DNA from: Rosistilla ulvae
GTDB lineage: Bacteria; Planctomycetota; Planctomycetia; Pirellulales; Pirellulaceae
Assembly: GCF_007741475.1 (NCBI RefSeq)
Contig: NZ_CP036261.1
Span: 4,899,798 to 4,963,797, forward strand
DNA length: 64,000 nucleotides
Reading direction: 5' to 3'
The stretch's first letter is position 1; each line of letters begins with the position of its first letter. The notes under the pieces are model-generated. The model was not told the DNA's origin. It saw only the letters and a program-made list of their open reading frames with translations, and did no database searches. Shown piece by piece: positions 37,679-47,655 of this stretch. Both the position numbers and the translations under genes were made by a program.

Positions 37679-40600
37679 TTACGAAACGGTATCGCCACGA
37701 GACTTTATCGCACTGGCGTTCTGGCGGCTGGAGACATGAGGCGTATCGATTCGATCCGCGCCGTTGCGACCAGCGCCTGCCGCCGGCGAACTGTTTTCGT
37801 CTTCGTCCCCCTGCGTTTCATCGGACGATGGAATGGGATCGTGGGGATTAACGCCTTGGGCGAACGCGATGAGATCTTCATCCCGAGGGCGGAACAATTT
37901 TCCCAACGGACTGACCAAAATCGCGGGCAGGAAAACCAGATCTCCCACCAACGCAGCGACCAACAACAGAAGCATCATGATCCCAAAGCTTTGCGTCGGC
38001 GTGAACGAACTCAAAGCAAACACGAACAGCCCCAGCCCCCCCAAGACCGTCGTCTGCGTCATGGCGGGACCGACGCGGCGATAGGCTTCCATCACCGATT
38101 CCCGGCGAGTCATGCCCTGTGCCAAGCCCTGTCGGAACCACTCCAAAAAGTGGATCGTATCGTCGACTGCAACGCCCATCGCGACGCTGGCGGTCATCAT
38201 CTTGCCAAGATCCACAATCGAACCGGTATGCCCCAGGAAACCGAAGATCACGATCACGGGGAACAGATTCGGCAGCATCGAGACCGCCCCCGCGCCGATC
38301 CCGTAGAGGATGTTCGCGGGCTTCAGTTTTCCGAACCACGAACCTGGATTCAACAGCCCCGACATCACGATGCCGATCAACACAAACGCCAGGAATGTGC
38401 TTTCGACCAGACTGAACAAAAGGGTCCGCTGCGCCTTGTAAACCAAGGGGACAATGCCCGTGTAAACGACCTGCAACGGACCGGCGTTTTCGACGTCGGG
38501 GACCCCTTCGCGAAGGCTCGGCGCGCTGACGACCCATTGGACCGGACGCGCATCGACAACCGCGGGGGCATGTTCGTTGATGAATTCGACATCGAAATCG
38601 GCCTGGTCTTCAGCGATGACGACACAATCGGCTTTGGCAAAGTTTCGGGCCCAAACTTCCAGCTTGTTGGGACTGTCCTTCACCTTCTCCGGCGCGATCC
38701 AGACGACCTTTCGAATCTTACTTTCGTTGTGCAGCAGATCGTCTAGCGTCTTTTCAAAAATCAAACGTTGGTCGACCGCAGAGGTTTCGCTGCCGTCGTC
38801 CCGCAGGTCCGATTCATCATCGCTAGCCAACACATTTTCCCACGCTTGTTCGTCGGGGCGGTCGGCCCCCACGACAAACACGATCCCTTTATGTTCGTCG
38901 CCCAAACTCTCGAGCACCGATTCACGGAAGCGATAAGCTTGTAGGACCGGTTCGACCGCATCGCGGAGATTGCCGACAAATTGACCGTAATCGACGTCGC
39001 TGAGGGCACCGACTCGCAAACTGATTCGCCACAGCTCGCTATCCTTCCACGGCCCGTTGCGTTCGTGCTGAACGTAATCGCTGCCCAACAATTGAGTCTG
39101 GGCCGAAGCCAACGCGCTGTTAAACGCCAACCGCGTCGCATTGGTTGGCGAATTGGTTGGCTTGGGTAATTCGGGCATCAACGTCACGGCAGACATCGCA
39201 TTTCCAACGACCCCGGTGCCATGTTCGCCAAACGCACTCTCGACAGCGCGTTGGATATGATCGACAGCCTGCAAACGTTCCAACTGAGATAGCGCCGTCG
39301 GTTCGGCCGGGTGCGCGTCGGTATCCAGTTCGCGCTGCATTCCAGGAGGCACGCGCAACACCAACTCCATTGGAACCAGTTTTCCGAAATGGCTCTCGAT
39401 CCATCCATAATCGCGAATGATTCGCGACTCGCTTCCAAACAACTTCAACAACTGGACCGAGGTCTCAATTTTAGAAAGCCCCATCGCGGCACCAACGACC
39501 AACAACATGCAGGCGACACCAACGATCCGGAAGTGAGCGGTAACCCATCGCCCCACGGCAAGCCAAATTCGCGTCAACAAATCGGGATCGTTCTCCCCGC
39601 GGCGTTTCGTCGGTCGCGGCTTCTTCTCTGCCGCCGGTTCGGGGCGGAAGATATGTAGCGCTGCGGGAAGGTAGGCAAACAATAGAACCAAGGTGGCAAC
39701 GACACCGATGGCTGAGTAAAAGCCGAACTTTTTGATCGGAATAATGTTGCTCGTGTTGAGGCTCAACAGACCGATCGCGGTTGTGATCGCGGCCAGCGTG
39801 CAGGGCATGAAGGCATGCGAGACAGCTCGTTCGGCAGCCCCTTCGACACCTCGCGCGGCGGTCTCTTCGCGATAGTAGTTGATGATATGGATCGCACCGG
39901 AGAGCCCCAAGATGTAGACCAACGATGGCATGCTCATCAGGATCGCGTCGATCTGTTCACCCGTCATCTGGACGAACGCCAAACTGCTGACCGCCGCCAA
40001 CACGCCGACGACAAAGATCATCGATGTGATCTTAAAACTGCGGAAGGCCAGCATCGACAAGGACAGACCGATCAAGACGCAGTATCCGATCAAACGAATC
40101 AACGTGATCTGTCCCTCTTCATCGATCGAAACGTTATCGACCGGTGGACCTCCCATCCGCATCGCCGGTTCGACCAGCGAGGCGTGTCGTTCGGCATAAT
40201 TGAACGGTGGCGGTACCGCCGATGGCGCAGCGGCAGCGTTGATGCCACTCTCCTCAGCCAGTTGCAACAACCGGCCGCGCGGCCCACCCAGCAAGCCGCG
40301 ACCGACGACGTAGGGCAAATTGTCCAATGCGACCGGGGTCAACGTGACCAACACACAGCTCTGCCGCGGCGGCGGTTGGACTCCCATCGCGTCAAAAATG
40401 TCATACCAATGCTGGTCGCGAACGTCGGTCGGCGCGTTTTTCAGCTTGCTCAATTCGCCGCCAAAATGTTCGTCCACGATCTGCTTGATCGTCGTTGAAC
40501 AGGTGTATTCCCATTGCTCGGGAAGCGAAGCCGCAGGGACCTGATCGGCAAATGCTTCGGCGGTCCATTCAAAATCGATCGGCACCGCGGGGGCGAACAG

Positions 40601-41389
40601 CGTTCCGGTCAAACGCTTCTCGGCCAACCGCTCTGCGATCACCTTCTTATCGTCCTTATTGATCGCCGCGACGGGCCACAAGGGACCATTCTCTTGCGCC
40701 AATTGCTCTGCGATCTCTGGACCGGTTTGGATCGTGCGAAACAACGCCGCCGTCAACAGATGCGGATCGTTGTAGTAGGGGTTCAGTTTGTCGGAATCGG
40801 GCTGTCCGGCCGTCTCGCCAAAAGAAGCGATAAATTGCCCCTCGACCGTCCCCCCACGAAGAAGCTTGCGGACCGAACGGATCAGCGCCGGCAACGGCCC
40901 CTCTTTTCCAGCCCACCGAAACAACCGGCCATCGGGCGTGATGTAGTACAGCGTCCCATCGGGGCTGTTGAGCCATTTTTCATTTCGGCCGCCCCAATTG
41001 GTCTGGAAGTCGTTGGGAGCCAACAACTGCAACTCTTCGGCAAGCTTCCGCGCCCGCTGCCAGTCCGGTGGGGCATCGCTCGGTTCAGCCCCTTCGGCTT
41101 CGCTGCGCAGCTTCTCGGTCAGCAGTTTCAGTTTTTGATCGTCGGCATCGCAGCCCGGCCAGGTCGCGATTACAAACCGTTCGCCCGAAAAATAATCGCC
41201 GAACCACTCCAGTTCCGTCGTCTCGGGGAAGTCCGATGGCAGCCAATCCTTGACGTTGTTGTTATTGCTCTGCAGGCTTTGCCGCGCTCCGCGAATTCCA
41301 ATGGGAGCGAGGAAACAAACCACCAACAAAATCAGCAACGCATTGTTGATACCAAAAATCGAGCGGCGGGCTAGGAACGTTGGTTTCAT
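37679..41389 (-). CDS. RND/MMPL-family transporter with sterol-sensing-like membrane domains
   Basis: This 1236-residue protein has the RND layout: one N-terminal TM (NNALLILLVVCFLAPIGI), a large soluble loop, five to six TMs at about 435-590 (LIGYCVLIGLSLSMLAF; LVYILGLSGAIHIINYYREE), a central TM (FRIVGVACMLLVVGAAMGL), a second loop, and a second TM group (STFLAFVLIGIVMSGLL; VAVDDTIHFLEWFRQG) ending with a cytoplasmic tail. Related proteins export lipids, hopanoids or hydrophobic toxins by proton motive force. No membrane-fusion partner is present, so it may act alone. The substrate is unknown. Confidence 0.85.
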   Translation of the reverse strand: MKPTFLARRSIFGINNALLILLVVCFLAPIGIRGARQSLQSNNNNVKDWLPSDFPETTELEWFGDYFSGERFVIATWPGCDADDQKLKLLTEKLRSEAEGAEPSDAPPDWQRARKLAEELQLLAPNDFQTNWGGRNEKWLNSPDGTLYYITPDGRLFRWAGKEGPLPALIRSVRKLLRGGTVEGQFIASFGETAGQPDSDKLNPYYNDPHLLTAALFRTIQTGPEIAEQLAQENGPLWPVAAINKDDKKVIAERLAEKRLTGTLFAPAVPIDFEWTAEAFADQVPAASLPEQWEYTCSTTIKQIVDEHFGGELSKLKNAPTDVRDQHWYDIFDAMGVQPPPRQSCVLVTLTPVALDNLPYVVGRGLLGGPRGRLLQLAEESGINAAAAPSAVPPPFNYAERHASLVEPAMRMGGPPVDNVSIDEEGQITLIRLIGYCVLIGLSLSMLAFRSFKITSMIFVVGVLAAVSSLAFVQMTGEQIDAILMSMPSLVYILGLSGAIHIINYYREETAARGVEGAAERAVSHAFMPCTLAAITTAIGLLSLNTSNIIPIKKFGFYSAIGVVATLVLLFAYLPAALHIFRPEPAAEKKPRPTKRRGENDPDLLTRIWLAVGRWVTAHFRIVGVACMLLVVGAAMGLSKIETSVQLLKLFGSESRIIRDYGWIESHFGKLVPMELVLRVPPGMQRELDTDAHPAEPTALSQLERLQAVDHIQRAVESAFGEHGTGVVGNAMSAVTLMPELPKPTNSPTNATRLAFNSALASAQTQLLGSDYVQHERNGPWKDSELWRISLRVGALSDVDYGQFVGNLRDAVEPVLQAYRFRESVLESLGDEHKGIVFVVGADRPDEQAWENVLASDDESDLRDDGSETSAVDQRLIFEKTLDDLLHNESKIRKVVWIAPEKVKDSPNKLEVWARNFAKADCVVIAEDQADFDVEFINEHAPAVVDARPVQWVVSAPSLREGVPDVENAGPLQVVYTGIVPLVYKAQRTLLFSLVESTFLAFVLIGIVMSGLLNPGSWFGKLKPANILYGIGAGAVSMLPNLFPVIVIFGFLGHTGSIVDLGKMMTASVAMGVAVDDTIHFLEWFRQGLAQGMTRRESVMEAYRRVGPAMTQTTVLGGLGLFVFALSSFTPTQSFGIMMLLLLVAALVGDLVFLPAILVSPLGKLFRPRDEDLIAFAQGVNPHDPIPSSDETQGDEDENSSPAAGAGRNGADRIDTPHVSSRQNASAIKSRGDTVS

Positions 41390-41644
41390 GAACAGATATT
41401 CAGTAGAAACGGCAAGAGATCTCGGTCGAGCCGTTGGCCGTGCCCTCGATGAGATCGTTTGGTAACGCGCAATAATTAAACGCTACGAGATTAGTAGCAT
41501 CGGGCAATTCGATCCATGCCAATTGCGTTACAGCGGAGTTCCGCCGACGCAAAATCGCGGAGCTTCCGGAGAGCATCAAACGCCAATCGATCGCTACCGC
41601 CCCCCTTCAACGGCAAGCATTGTACGCGATCGAAGCTTTAAACG

Positions 41645-42778
41645 TCAGGTGGCGACCGTTTTGCTGGACGACGAGCGTCCTCCCGCTCTACGCCACAATT
41701 CACAGATCTCGCCCAACAAACTGGTTCGAATCGTCTCTCGATACGGAGAATTGGCGGGCAATCCTTCCATCAATCGCCGGTGCGCTTCGGGTGCATCGTG
41801 ATAAGGCAAGCTAGGGAAGAGATGATGCAAGGCGTGGTATCTTGTTCCGATGGGCCCCCACAATTCGGTAATCCAAGGGCGATGGGGATAATTCACCGTG
41901 TCGAGCAGCTGTTCTTCAAAGCTCATCACCCGGCCATCTCCCGTCCAGCGATGCGCTCCCAGCGTGCGGACCGCGTTGAGCGTCAACACCGCGACGCCCG
42001 TCAGATAGCCCCAGAACCACATGGGGCTGACCAGTTGTCCGGTCATGATCCAATCGCCAAACGTGAACCAAAGCAACCAGACGAAACAAAATGCCTCCTG
42101 GCGAACGACCAACCGCATCAATTCGGGCGACCCGTCGCGACGCTCATAAAAAGGATCGACGACGATCGTCGAAGCATGCCGATGGACCCAACGCCTAGCG
42201 GGCGGATAGACCCAACAGATTGGACTGACCACGAGAAAGCGGAGATAGGCAAGGATTGGTATCAACAGATTGTGGAGTAGAAATGCGACCAGATACCACC
42301 GCGACATGTGGGTTAACGGAAAATACTCACCATCCTCGTGGGTTCCGTAGCTCTTGCGTCGATGGTGATCCAAATGTGGCAGATAGACAAACGATGGGAT
42401 CAGAAACGGCACGCCACAAAGAGAGTTCCACACCGGACGGAAGTAGGGCAGTTTGTCTCCGAAGTGCGCCAGTTCGTGGATGAACATGGCGCAACGCATA
42501 TACAAAATGACACAAACCGGGAACAGAATCGCCTGGACCAAATAGGCACGACTCGGATCCTCCGGCAGGATCTCGTGCATATACCGCATCGTCATAAATA
42601 ACGTGTGGGCAATTAAGATACAGGGCAAAAAATCAAGCCAATAAAGAATCGGCTTGGGCCGTCCCAGATCGCGTATTAAACGATGCCCTTCGGAGAACTT
42701 GAAGCTTGCCCCCTCCGTTTTGTTCCCCGTCGAATTGGCATCCAATACATCTTGTCGTGGAATCGAAGAAGTTGACAT
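41645..42778 (-). CDS. Membrane fatty acid desaturase
   Basis: From the ATG at 42778 (a GTG at 42787 adds three residues) this is a 377-residue desaturase with three histidine boxes: HELAHFG, HLDHHRR and HALHHLFP, together with several membrane spans (YWLDFLPCILIAHTLF; LVQAILFPVCVILYM; FLLHNLLIPILAYL). These iron-binding boxes mark the acyl-lipid/acyl-CoA desaturase superfamily. It inserts double bonds into acyl chains or modifies related lipids; regiospecificity cannot be read. Upstream lies a cluster of palindromic repeats, and no operon partner is apparent. Confidence 0.88.
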   Translation of the reverse strand: MSTSSIPRQDVLDANSTGNKTEGASFKFSEGHRLIRDLGRPKPILYWLDFLPCILIAHTLFMTMRYMHEILPEDPSRAYLVQAILFPVCVILYMRCAMFIHELAHFGDKLPYFRPVWNSLCGVPFLIPSFVYLPHLDHHRRKSYGTHEDGEYFPLTHMSRWYLVAFLLHNLLIPILAYLRFLVVSPICWVYPPARRWVHRHASTIVVDPFYERRDGSPELMRLVVRQEAFCFVWLLWFTFGDWIMTGQLVSPMWFWGYLTGVAVLTLNAVRTLGAHRWTGDGRVMSFEEQLLDTVNYPHRPWITELWGPIGTRYHALHHLFPSLPYHDAPEAHRRLMEGLPANSPYRETIRTSLLGEICELWRRAGGRSSSSKTVAT

Positions 42779-43076
42779 CGTCGGCACTCAACACAACCTA
42801 ATCAGTGGCTAATAACTTCCATTTCGACCTGATTGTAGTTATCTGAACGGAAAAGTGCACCCAATCTAACTATTCGCTGCAAATTAGTTACAGCCGACGA
42901 CAGTTCTTACGGTGAGAGAGGTTGCAAACCTGTCGTCCCACGCCAAAACAACTGCAAATACGTCCAGTGATTTTTACTTATACATCGACCGCGATGGTTG
43001 ATGTCGACCGCAGATAGGGTCAGACAGGGCTAATCAGTGTTTGTGCTTAGCCAAATTCCCCGCCACGCGCTAGCAG

Positions 43077-43188
43077 CTTGTCGGTTTAATCAGCCGTTTG
43101 GGCGTTAGCCCCGGTTCCGCTGCCACTAAACCGGGGCTAACGCCCAAACGGCTAATGCAAGGAAGCGCGTTGTGACTAAACCGACAAG
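43077..43188. mobile_element. 112-bp palindromic MITE-like element, family 1 copy A
   Basis: The element has terminal inverted repeats CTTGTCGGTTTA and its complement, and internal perfect 25-base arms (43092-43116 and 43129-43153), so it can fold into one long hairpin. It is flanked by GCTAGCA on both sides (43069-43075 and 43190-43196), a likely 7-bp target duplication. A second copy of the same 112-base length lies at 60347-60458. It encodes nothing and would need a transposase in trans. It interrupts a family-2 repeat. Confidence 0.8.
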
Positions 43189-43189
43189 A

Positions 43190-43240
43190 GCTAGCACGGC
43201 GTTTCCCAAGGGAACCGGACGCTTAACGCGTGCCGGCTGA
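43190..43240. repeat. Family-2 palindromic repeat copy, right part
   Basis: Read on the minus strand this 51-base block aligns with 59499-59550 over nearly its whole length (shared core CAGCCGGCACGCGTTAA), and its outer part matches the arm of the 8395-8456 palindrome. The matching left arm (CCGCCACGCGCTAGC, 43060-43074) lies on the other side of the inserted family-1 element. Confidence 0.75.
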
Positions 43241-43275
43241 TTCGTCAAACCAAAACAGTGATTTGCCCTGCCGGG

Positions 43276-43785
43276 TCACTCCGCAGGCTTTGGCTGCGGA
43301 GTTGTCTCCGGTGCGGTGCCTGGCGTTGCCTGGGTATCCGAAGCCTCGGTTTTCTCGATCACTCCAAACATGTGTCCACCATTCTCATCATGCGACCACG
43401 TGCCGGCGTAGCGTCCCTTGGATATGACGATCTTCGCAGAGAATGTTCCCATTGCTGGAATGGTAAAATCATCTAACGAGATCATCGGTGTTTCTCCCGC
43501 CCAAACGATCGGGATCGGCAACGGGACCTCGACATCTTTGTCACCGTATTTGATCCGCGCCGTGATCAAGTAGAGATCTCCGCCGGGAATCTTTTCCACC
43601 TTCTTGAGCGTGTACTCCTCTTTCGGCAGTTTGTCGTTTGGCTTGCCAATCACGGTGAACTGACCGACGAACTTTGAACCGCTTAGATAGGCCGCCAATT
43701 TTTGGTCGCGTTCGACAGATTCTTCGGCAACCAACGAACTGGAGACAACACCACACAAGATCAAGCAGACAAACAGCGTTCTCAT
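43276..43785 (-). CDS. Small secreted protein of unknown function
   Basis: From the ATG at 43785 (GGAGC eight bases upstream) the product is 169 residues, with a signal peptide (LFVCLILCGVVSSSLVAEE), a compact beta-rich body (FVGQFTVIGKPNDKLPKEEYTLKKV; WAGETPMISLDDFTIPAMGTF) and a disordered Thr/Pro tail. No known domain was recognised. It is a separate, plausible secreted lipid- or metabolite-binding-size protein. It precedes the desaturase region and follows the 165-residue unknown gene by 30 bases on the same strand, so these may be one operon. Confidence 0.6.
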   Translation of the reverse strand: MRTLFVCLILCGVVSSSLVAEESVERDQKLAAYLSGSKFVGQFTVIGKPNDKLPKEEYTLKKVEKIPGGDLYLITARIKYGDKDVEVPLPIPIVWAGETPMISLDDFTIPAMGTFSAKIVISKGRYAGTWSHDENGGHMFGVIEKTEASDTQATPGTAPETTPQPKPAE

Positions 43786-43817
43786 CACACGAAGCTCCAG
43801 GAAGTCAAAGACACCGG

Positions 43818-44315
43818 CTACAGGTACATTCCTAAATAGCCTTCGGCAGCGTCACTTTCAGCTTGGATCTGTTCGATCCGCTGTTGAGTTTTGGATAGGT
43901 CGCCAGCTTGAATGTAGCGGTCGAATTCAACCACCAACGCATGACGCACCGATTCGGCCAACCAACGGACCACCGCTTCGTTCAACCAATCGCAAGTCTC
44001 CCCATCGGGCTGCACATCCAAGTGACAGCTCTTGGTCGCCGTGTCGGTCGAATTGGTGAACACGGTCCCTTCAAACTTGAATTGCACCATCCCGCGATTG
44101 ACATCGTTGGTGAAATGGAACGTGCAGCGTGCGTTGTGAAGATAGTAGGTGTTCATCACCCCATGTTCTTGAATCGCTTGCTTGACCCGCAACACAAACG
44201 CTTCAAAGCGCGGCGACGCATCCAACGGAACGTCGACGCGTTGGACCGTTCGCAGCGGCAGACAATCGAATTCAATGTCGACCCAACGCTGCGGTGTTTC
44301 TTGTAAATCATCCAT
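43818..44315 (-). CDS. Cytoplasmic protein of unknown function
   Basis: This 165-residue acidic protein starts MDDLQETPQRWVDIEFDCLPLRTV, has no signal peptide or membrane span and ends AAEGYLGMYL. A central beta-rich stretch (NARCTFHFTNDVNRGMVQFKFEGTVFTN) and a helical C-terminus are visible. No family was recognised. It sits 25 bases after the 643-residue unknown gene and 30 bases before the small secreted protein, all on the minus strand, suggesting a small operon of unknown role. Confidence 0.6.
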   Translation of the reverse strand: MDDLQETPQRWVDIEFDCLPLRTVQRVDVPLDASPRFEAFVLRVKQAIQEHGVMNTYYLHNARCTFHFTNDVNRGMVQFKFEGTVFTNSTDTATKSCHLDVQPDGETCDWLNEAVVRWLAESVRHALVVEFDRYIQAGDLSKTQQRIEQIQAESDAAEGYLGMYL

Positions 44316-44340
44316 GTCGAACCTCCGTAACCTGGCGTTC

Positions 44341-46272
44341 CTAGCGCATCCCCAACGACAACCAACCCTGTTGTGCCGAGAACTCTTGAACGCGAATTCC
44401 GCTTTCGGGCAATTGTTTCACAGGCACCCGAATCGGTTTATCGAGCAATTGCTTTGGCAGCGATCGATCGAACACACGCTCCATCTTCTTGCGAGTCGCA
44501 ATCTGCCCGATCGAAAGCCGTTGGGTGCCGGGGAAATCGATCTCGACTTCCCCCTGACGTTGTAACATATAACCCTGCCCGACAACAAACGTCGGCTCGT
44601 ATTCGGCTCGCACCCGCAGCGGCATCCTCAACGATTGATCCCCTTGTTGAAACCGTGTCCCCCGCAGCCCGATCCAAATCTTCCCCTGCCGCGCTTCGAA
44701 GATGATGGGGCGTGTCCGCGAGAAAGTGATGATCGGCTCTTCCGCCTCTTCTTGATCGGGGTCGTCGGTTGCCGGCGCATCGAACTTCATTTCCGGTGCC
44801 AACGATTTGCCCAACTGTTGCAACTGCGCCCCCGTCATCGTGCGGCCGGCCAAGATCTGGGTCATCACATTGTTGATCAACGATTCATGAATCTGTATCG
44901 ACAGGTCATGCGATCCGCTGATCCAGGGCGGCGGGACTGCCGCAGCCAGATCCTGTTCGCTCTTTTGACGCAGCGTTGCCAGCAGGTATCGGCTTTCAGA
45001 TGACCATGTTCGCGGCGGTTCCTGAACTCCCAAGCGTCCCAACACCGCGACAAGATCGCGGGGGGGAGTCGATTTACCATCTCCCATCGGCGCCCCTTCG
45101 TCGGACTGGCGATCAAAGTTCTTCGCCACACGACGTTCCAACCGACGGCTCCCTTCGGCATTGGAAGCCCCTTTCTTCTCGTTCGCCTTTTTCATCGCAA
45201 TCCGACGCACGATCTTCAGCGGGTGATTGACGCGTTGAATCGTCGATGACAGTTCCGCCGTGGCGATCGCTGGTTCCGACCGAATGCCCGCATCATCGAG
45301 GTTTAGCACCTTGGTCGCCGTGACATGGCCATATCCGATCGCATCGACGGTCACCGGTTTGCGGTAGCCGCGATTCTGACTCGACAGCTGACCTTGAAGA
45401 ATTAATTGAATTTTGGCGACGCCTTCAGATGGCAACAAACGAGTCGTGACCGTGCCGCTGAGCGTCGCCCGGCCACGGATGAACGTCCCCAACAAACATT
45501 CGTTGATCGCTGTCGGCTCGCTGAACGGCCTCGACGCGATCCGCGAGATCAATCCACTTCCCACCCCAACGCGCAGATTGGGATGGTGAAATCGGGCTCG
45601 GATATCGGCGACCAATGCCGCCGCCTGCCTGGTTTCAATCAACAGCCGTGTCAGTTCATCTAACTGATAAAAGGCTTCCGCCTGGGTCGTTTCGTCGGAA
45701 TCTCGCAACGCTTTGGAAACGTCAACCATCTGTGCGCGAACATATTCGATCGACCGCTCTGGATCTCGATGCCTCAGCATCGCGTCAAGCTGCCGGACCG
45801 CCGTTCGCAGCTGCGGAATTTGCGCTCGTTCCAAGCCAGGATAATTGATCGTCAACCGCAGCCGCATATCGCCCAAAACCTTGTCCAATTGGGCCAACGC
45901 CATCATCAATTTCCGCGTTTCATCCCGCGACTTCGCCGGCTGATTGCGTTCCCCCAGTTCGCCGATCGCTTCGGACAGTTCATCCATCTTCAAGTACCCC
46001 AGCCAAGCGGCGGCGTTGGCCCGATCGGTGCCAACATTCAACTCCTGTTGGACCGTGGCGATCGCCGCCTGAACCTCGCTGACAAACTCATCCAACGACG
46101 GAACCCTCGCGACATCCAACTGATCCGCCGCGGCGTCGATCCGGTCGGCAAAGTAGTTCAAGTTGGAAGGGGAAAGCTGAGCGCAACAGCAAGATGCATG
46201 AAGGAGCAGAGCGACAAAAACGACGACGGCGGAGAAGCGGCGATTCCCGCGTGAGCCTTGGTGCGTGATCAA
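44341..46272 (-). CDS. Secreted coiled-coil protein of unknown function
   Basis: This 643-residue protein begins with a basic, then hydrophobic segment (RFSAVVVFVALLLHASCCCAQ), a possible lipoprotein signal with a cysteine run. The next 220 residues are helical and charged (NYFADRIDAAADQLDVARVPSLDEFV; LMMALAQLDKVLGDMRLRLTIN). The C-terminal half is beta-rich with repeats such as SGSHDLSIQIHESLINNVMTQILAG. The start is TTG, the first option before the signal. It may be an outer-surface or periplasmic scaffold. No function can be given. Confidence 0.6.
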   Translation of the reverse strand: MITHQGSRGNRRFSAVVVFVALLLHASCCCAQLSPSNLNYFADRIDAAADQLDVARVPSLDEFVSEVQAAIATVQQELNVGTDRANAAAWLGYLKMDELSEAIGELGERNQPAKSRDETRKLMMALAQLDKVLGDMRLRLTINYPGLERAQIPQLRTAVRQLDAMLRHRDPERSIEYVRAQMVDVSKALRDSDETTQAEAFYQLDELTRLLIETRQAAALVADIRARFHHPNLRVGVGSGLISRIASRPFSEPTAINECLLGTFIRGRATLSGTVTTRLLPSEGVAKIQLILQGQLSSQNRGYRKPVTVDAIGYGHVTATKVLNLDDAGIRSEPAIATAELSSTIQRVNHPLKIVRRIAMKKANEKKGASNAEGSRRLERRVAKNFDRQSDEGAPMGDGKSTPPRDLVAVLGRLGVQEPPRTWSSESRYLLATLRQKSEQDLAAAVPPPWISGSHDLSIQIHESLINNVMTQILAGRTMTGAQLQQLGKSLAPEMKFDAPATDDPDQEEAEEPIITFSRTRPIIFEARQGKIWIGLRGTRFQQGDQSLRMPLRVRAEYEPTFVVGQGYMLQRQGEVEIDFPGTQRLSIGQIATRKKMERVFDRSLPKQLLDKPIRVPVKQLPESGIRVQEFSAQQGWLSLGMR

Positions 46273-46614
46273 TGGTGTTCTTCACAGTTGCTTGGTGTAT
46301 ATCAATGCAGACTTTTACTAGGGTAAGACAGTTGCTCACCGAGTGCAATTCGGCAACCACTAGGTTTTCATGGGGTGTCCAATCGATCGATCTGCGACCT
46401 GAGATGGATACGGTGTCTGGGGGAGTTCTCAAGCTGTCGATTCTAGTTGCCCAATCTATCGACGGCATTGGCTTCTGCCCGCGGGAGCCAATTTTTCGTA
46501 TGCTTTACAGGCCGCTGAGCCAACCGATCCGCATTTCGAATACTGCTGCCGCGGAGTTGGCGATGCCACCGAATCGGATCCTCCAACACCTTGTCAGTCC
46601 AGAGCGTCGATTTC
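46273..46614. other. Intergenic divergent promoter region
   Basis: This 342-base gap lies between the unknown minus-strand gene and the plus-strand dehydrogenase. It must hold both promoters; no operator, hairpin or RNA gene was recognised. Confidence 0.45.
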
Positions 46615-47580
46615 ATGAAAGTCTTTGTTACTCGTCAGATTCCAGCGGCCGGACTCGATCGCATTCGTAACGTTTGCGATTGTGAAGTTTGGCCCGATCG
46701 TTTGCCCCCCTCACGCGACCAATTGCTGGAAAAATCAGCCGGCTGCGACGGGGTGTTGTCGCTATTGAGCGATCGAATCGATGCCGAATTCTTCGATCAC
46801 GTCGGCCCTCAATTGAAGGTCGTCAGCAATTTTGCTGTCGGATACAACAACATCGATGTCGCCGAAGCGGACCGACGCGGGATCGCGGTCGGCAATACCC
46901 CCGGGGTGTTGACCGACGCAACAGCCGATATCGCCGTCGGATTGTTGCTGGCCGCGGCGCGTTGCTTCCGGGAAGGGATCGACAACGTCACCCACGAGCA
47001 ATGGAAAACTTGGGAACCGATGGGCTTCATCGGGCAAGATCTGGTTGGCAAAACGATCGGTATCGTCGGCATGGGGCGGATCGGCGCGGCGGTCGCTCGC
47101 CGGCTGCACTTCGGATGGGGCATGTCGGTGCTATACACCGCTCGTTCCGAGAAACCGGAAATCGACGATCAATTCAATGCTCGCCGCGTCGAATTCTCCA
47201 CGCTGCTAGCCGAAAGCGATTTCGTGTCGATCCATACCGACCTGAATCCGCAAACCGAAAAGCTGTTCGGCGACGAAACGTTCGCACAGATGAAACCGAC
47301 AAGCGTGTTGGTGAATACCGCCCGCGGAGGGATCGTCGATCAACAGGCCCTGCATCGCGCGTTGCAAGCCGGGACGATCTTCGCTGCCGGGTTGGACGTC
47401 ACTGAACCGGAACCGCTTGCCGCCGATAGCCCCCTGCGGTCGATGGGAAATTGTGTGATCCTGCCACACATCGGCAGTGGGACCGTCGCCAGCCGAGACG
47501 CGATGGCCACGATCGCCGCCGACAATCTTCTGGCCGGCCTCAACGGCCAACCGCTACCACACCGCGTCGCCGCAAATTAG
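46615..47580 (+). CDS. D-2-hydroxyacid dehydrogenase (glycerate/glyoxylate reductase-like)
   Basis: The 321-residue product starts MKVFVTRQIPAAGLDRI at 46615 (a start eight codons earlier is rejected). It has the NAD-binding GMGRIGAAVARR, the catalytic arginine in VNTARGGIVDQQAL, the glutamate in AGLDVTEPEPL and the histidine in LPHIGSGTVASRD. These features and length fit the GyaR/GhrB branch, which reduces glyoxylate or hydroxypyruvate to glycolate or glycerate. The gene stands alone and converges with the S41 protease gene. Confidence 0.88.
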   Translation: MKVFVTRQIPAAGLDRIRNVCDCEVWPDRLPPSRDQLLEKSAGCDGVLSLLSDRIDAEFFDHVGPQLKVVSNFAVGYNNIDVAEADRRGIAVGNTPGVLTDATADIAVGLLLAAARCFREGIDNVTHEQWKTWEPMGFIGQDLVGKTIGIVGMGRIGAAVARRLHFGWGMSVLYTARSEKPEIDDQFNARRVEFSTLLAESDFVSIHTDLNPQTEKLFGDETFAQMKPTSVLVNTARGGIVDQQALHRALQAGTIFAAGLDVTEPEPLAADSPLRSMGNCVILPHIGSGTVASRDAMATIAADNLLAGLNGQPLPHRVAAN

Positions 47581-47655
47581 ATCGGAAGCACCGATTTTCG
47601 CAGACGAGATGGGGATTTCTCGGTCGCAGCATTGCGACCAGAACCGAGGCGTAGA

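Larger units (their letters stand above)
42788..43275. other. Intergenic repeat-rich region
   Basis: This 488-base gap carries a family-1 palindromic element (43077-43188) apparently inserted into a family-2 repeat (arms near 43060-43074 and 43190-43240). The remaining sequence upstream of the desaturase holds no recognised feature beyond the presumed promoter. Confidence 0.7.
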
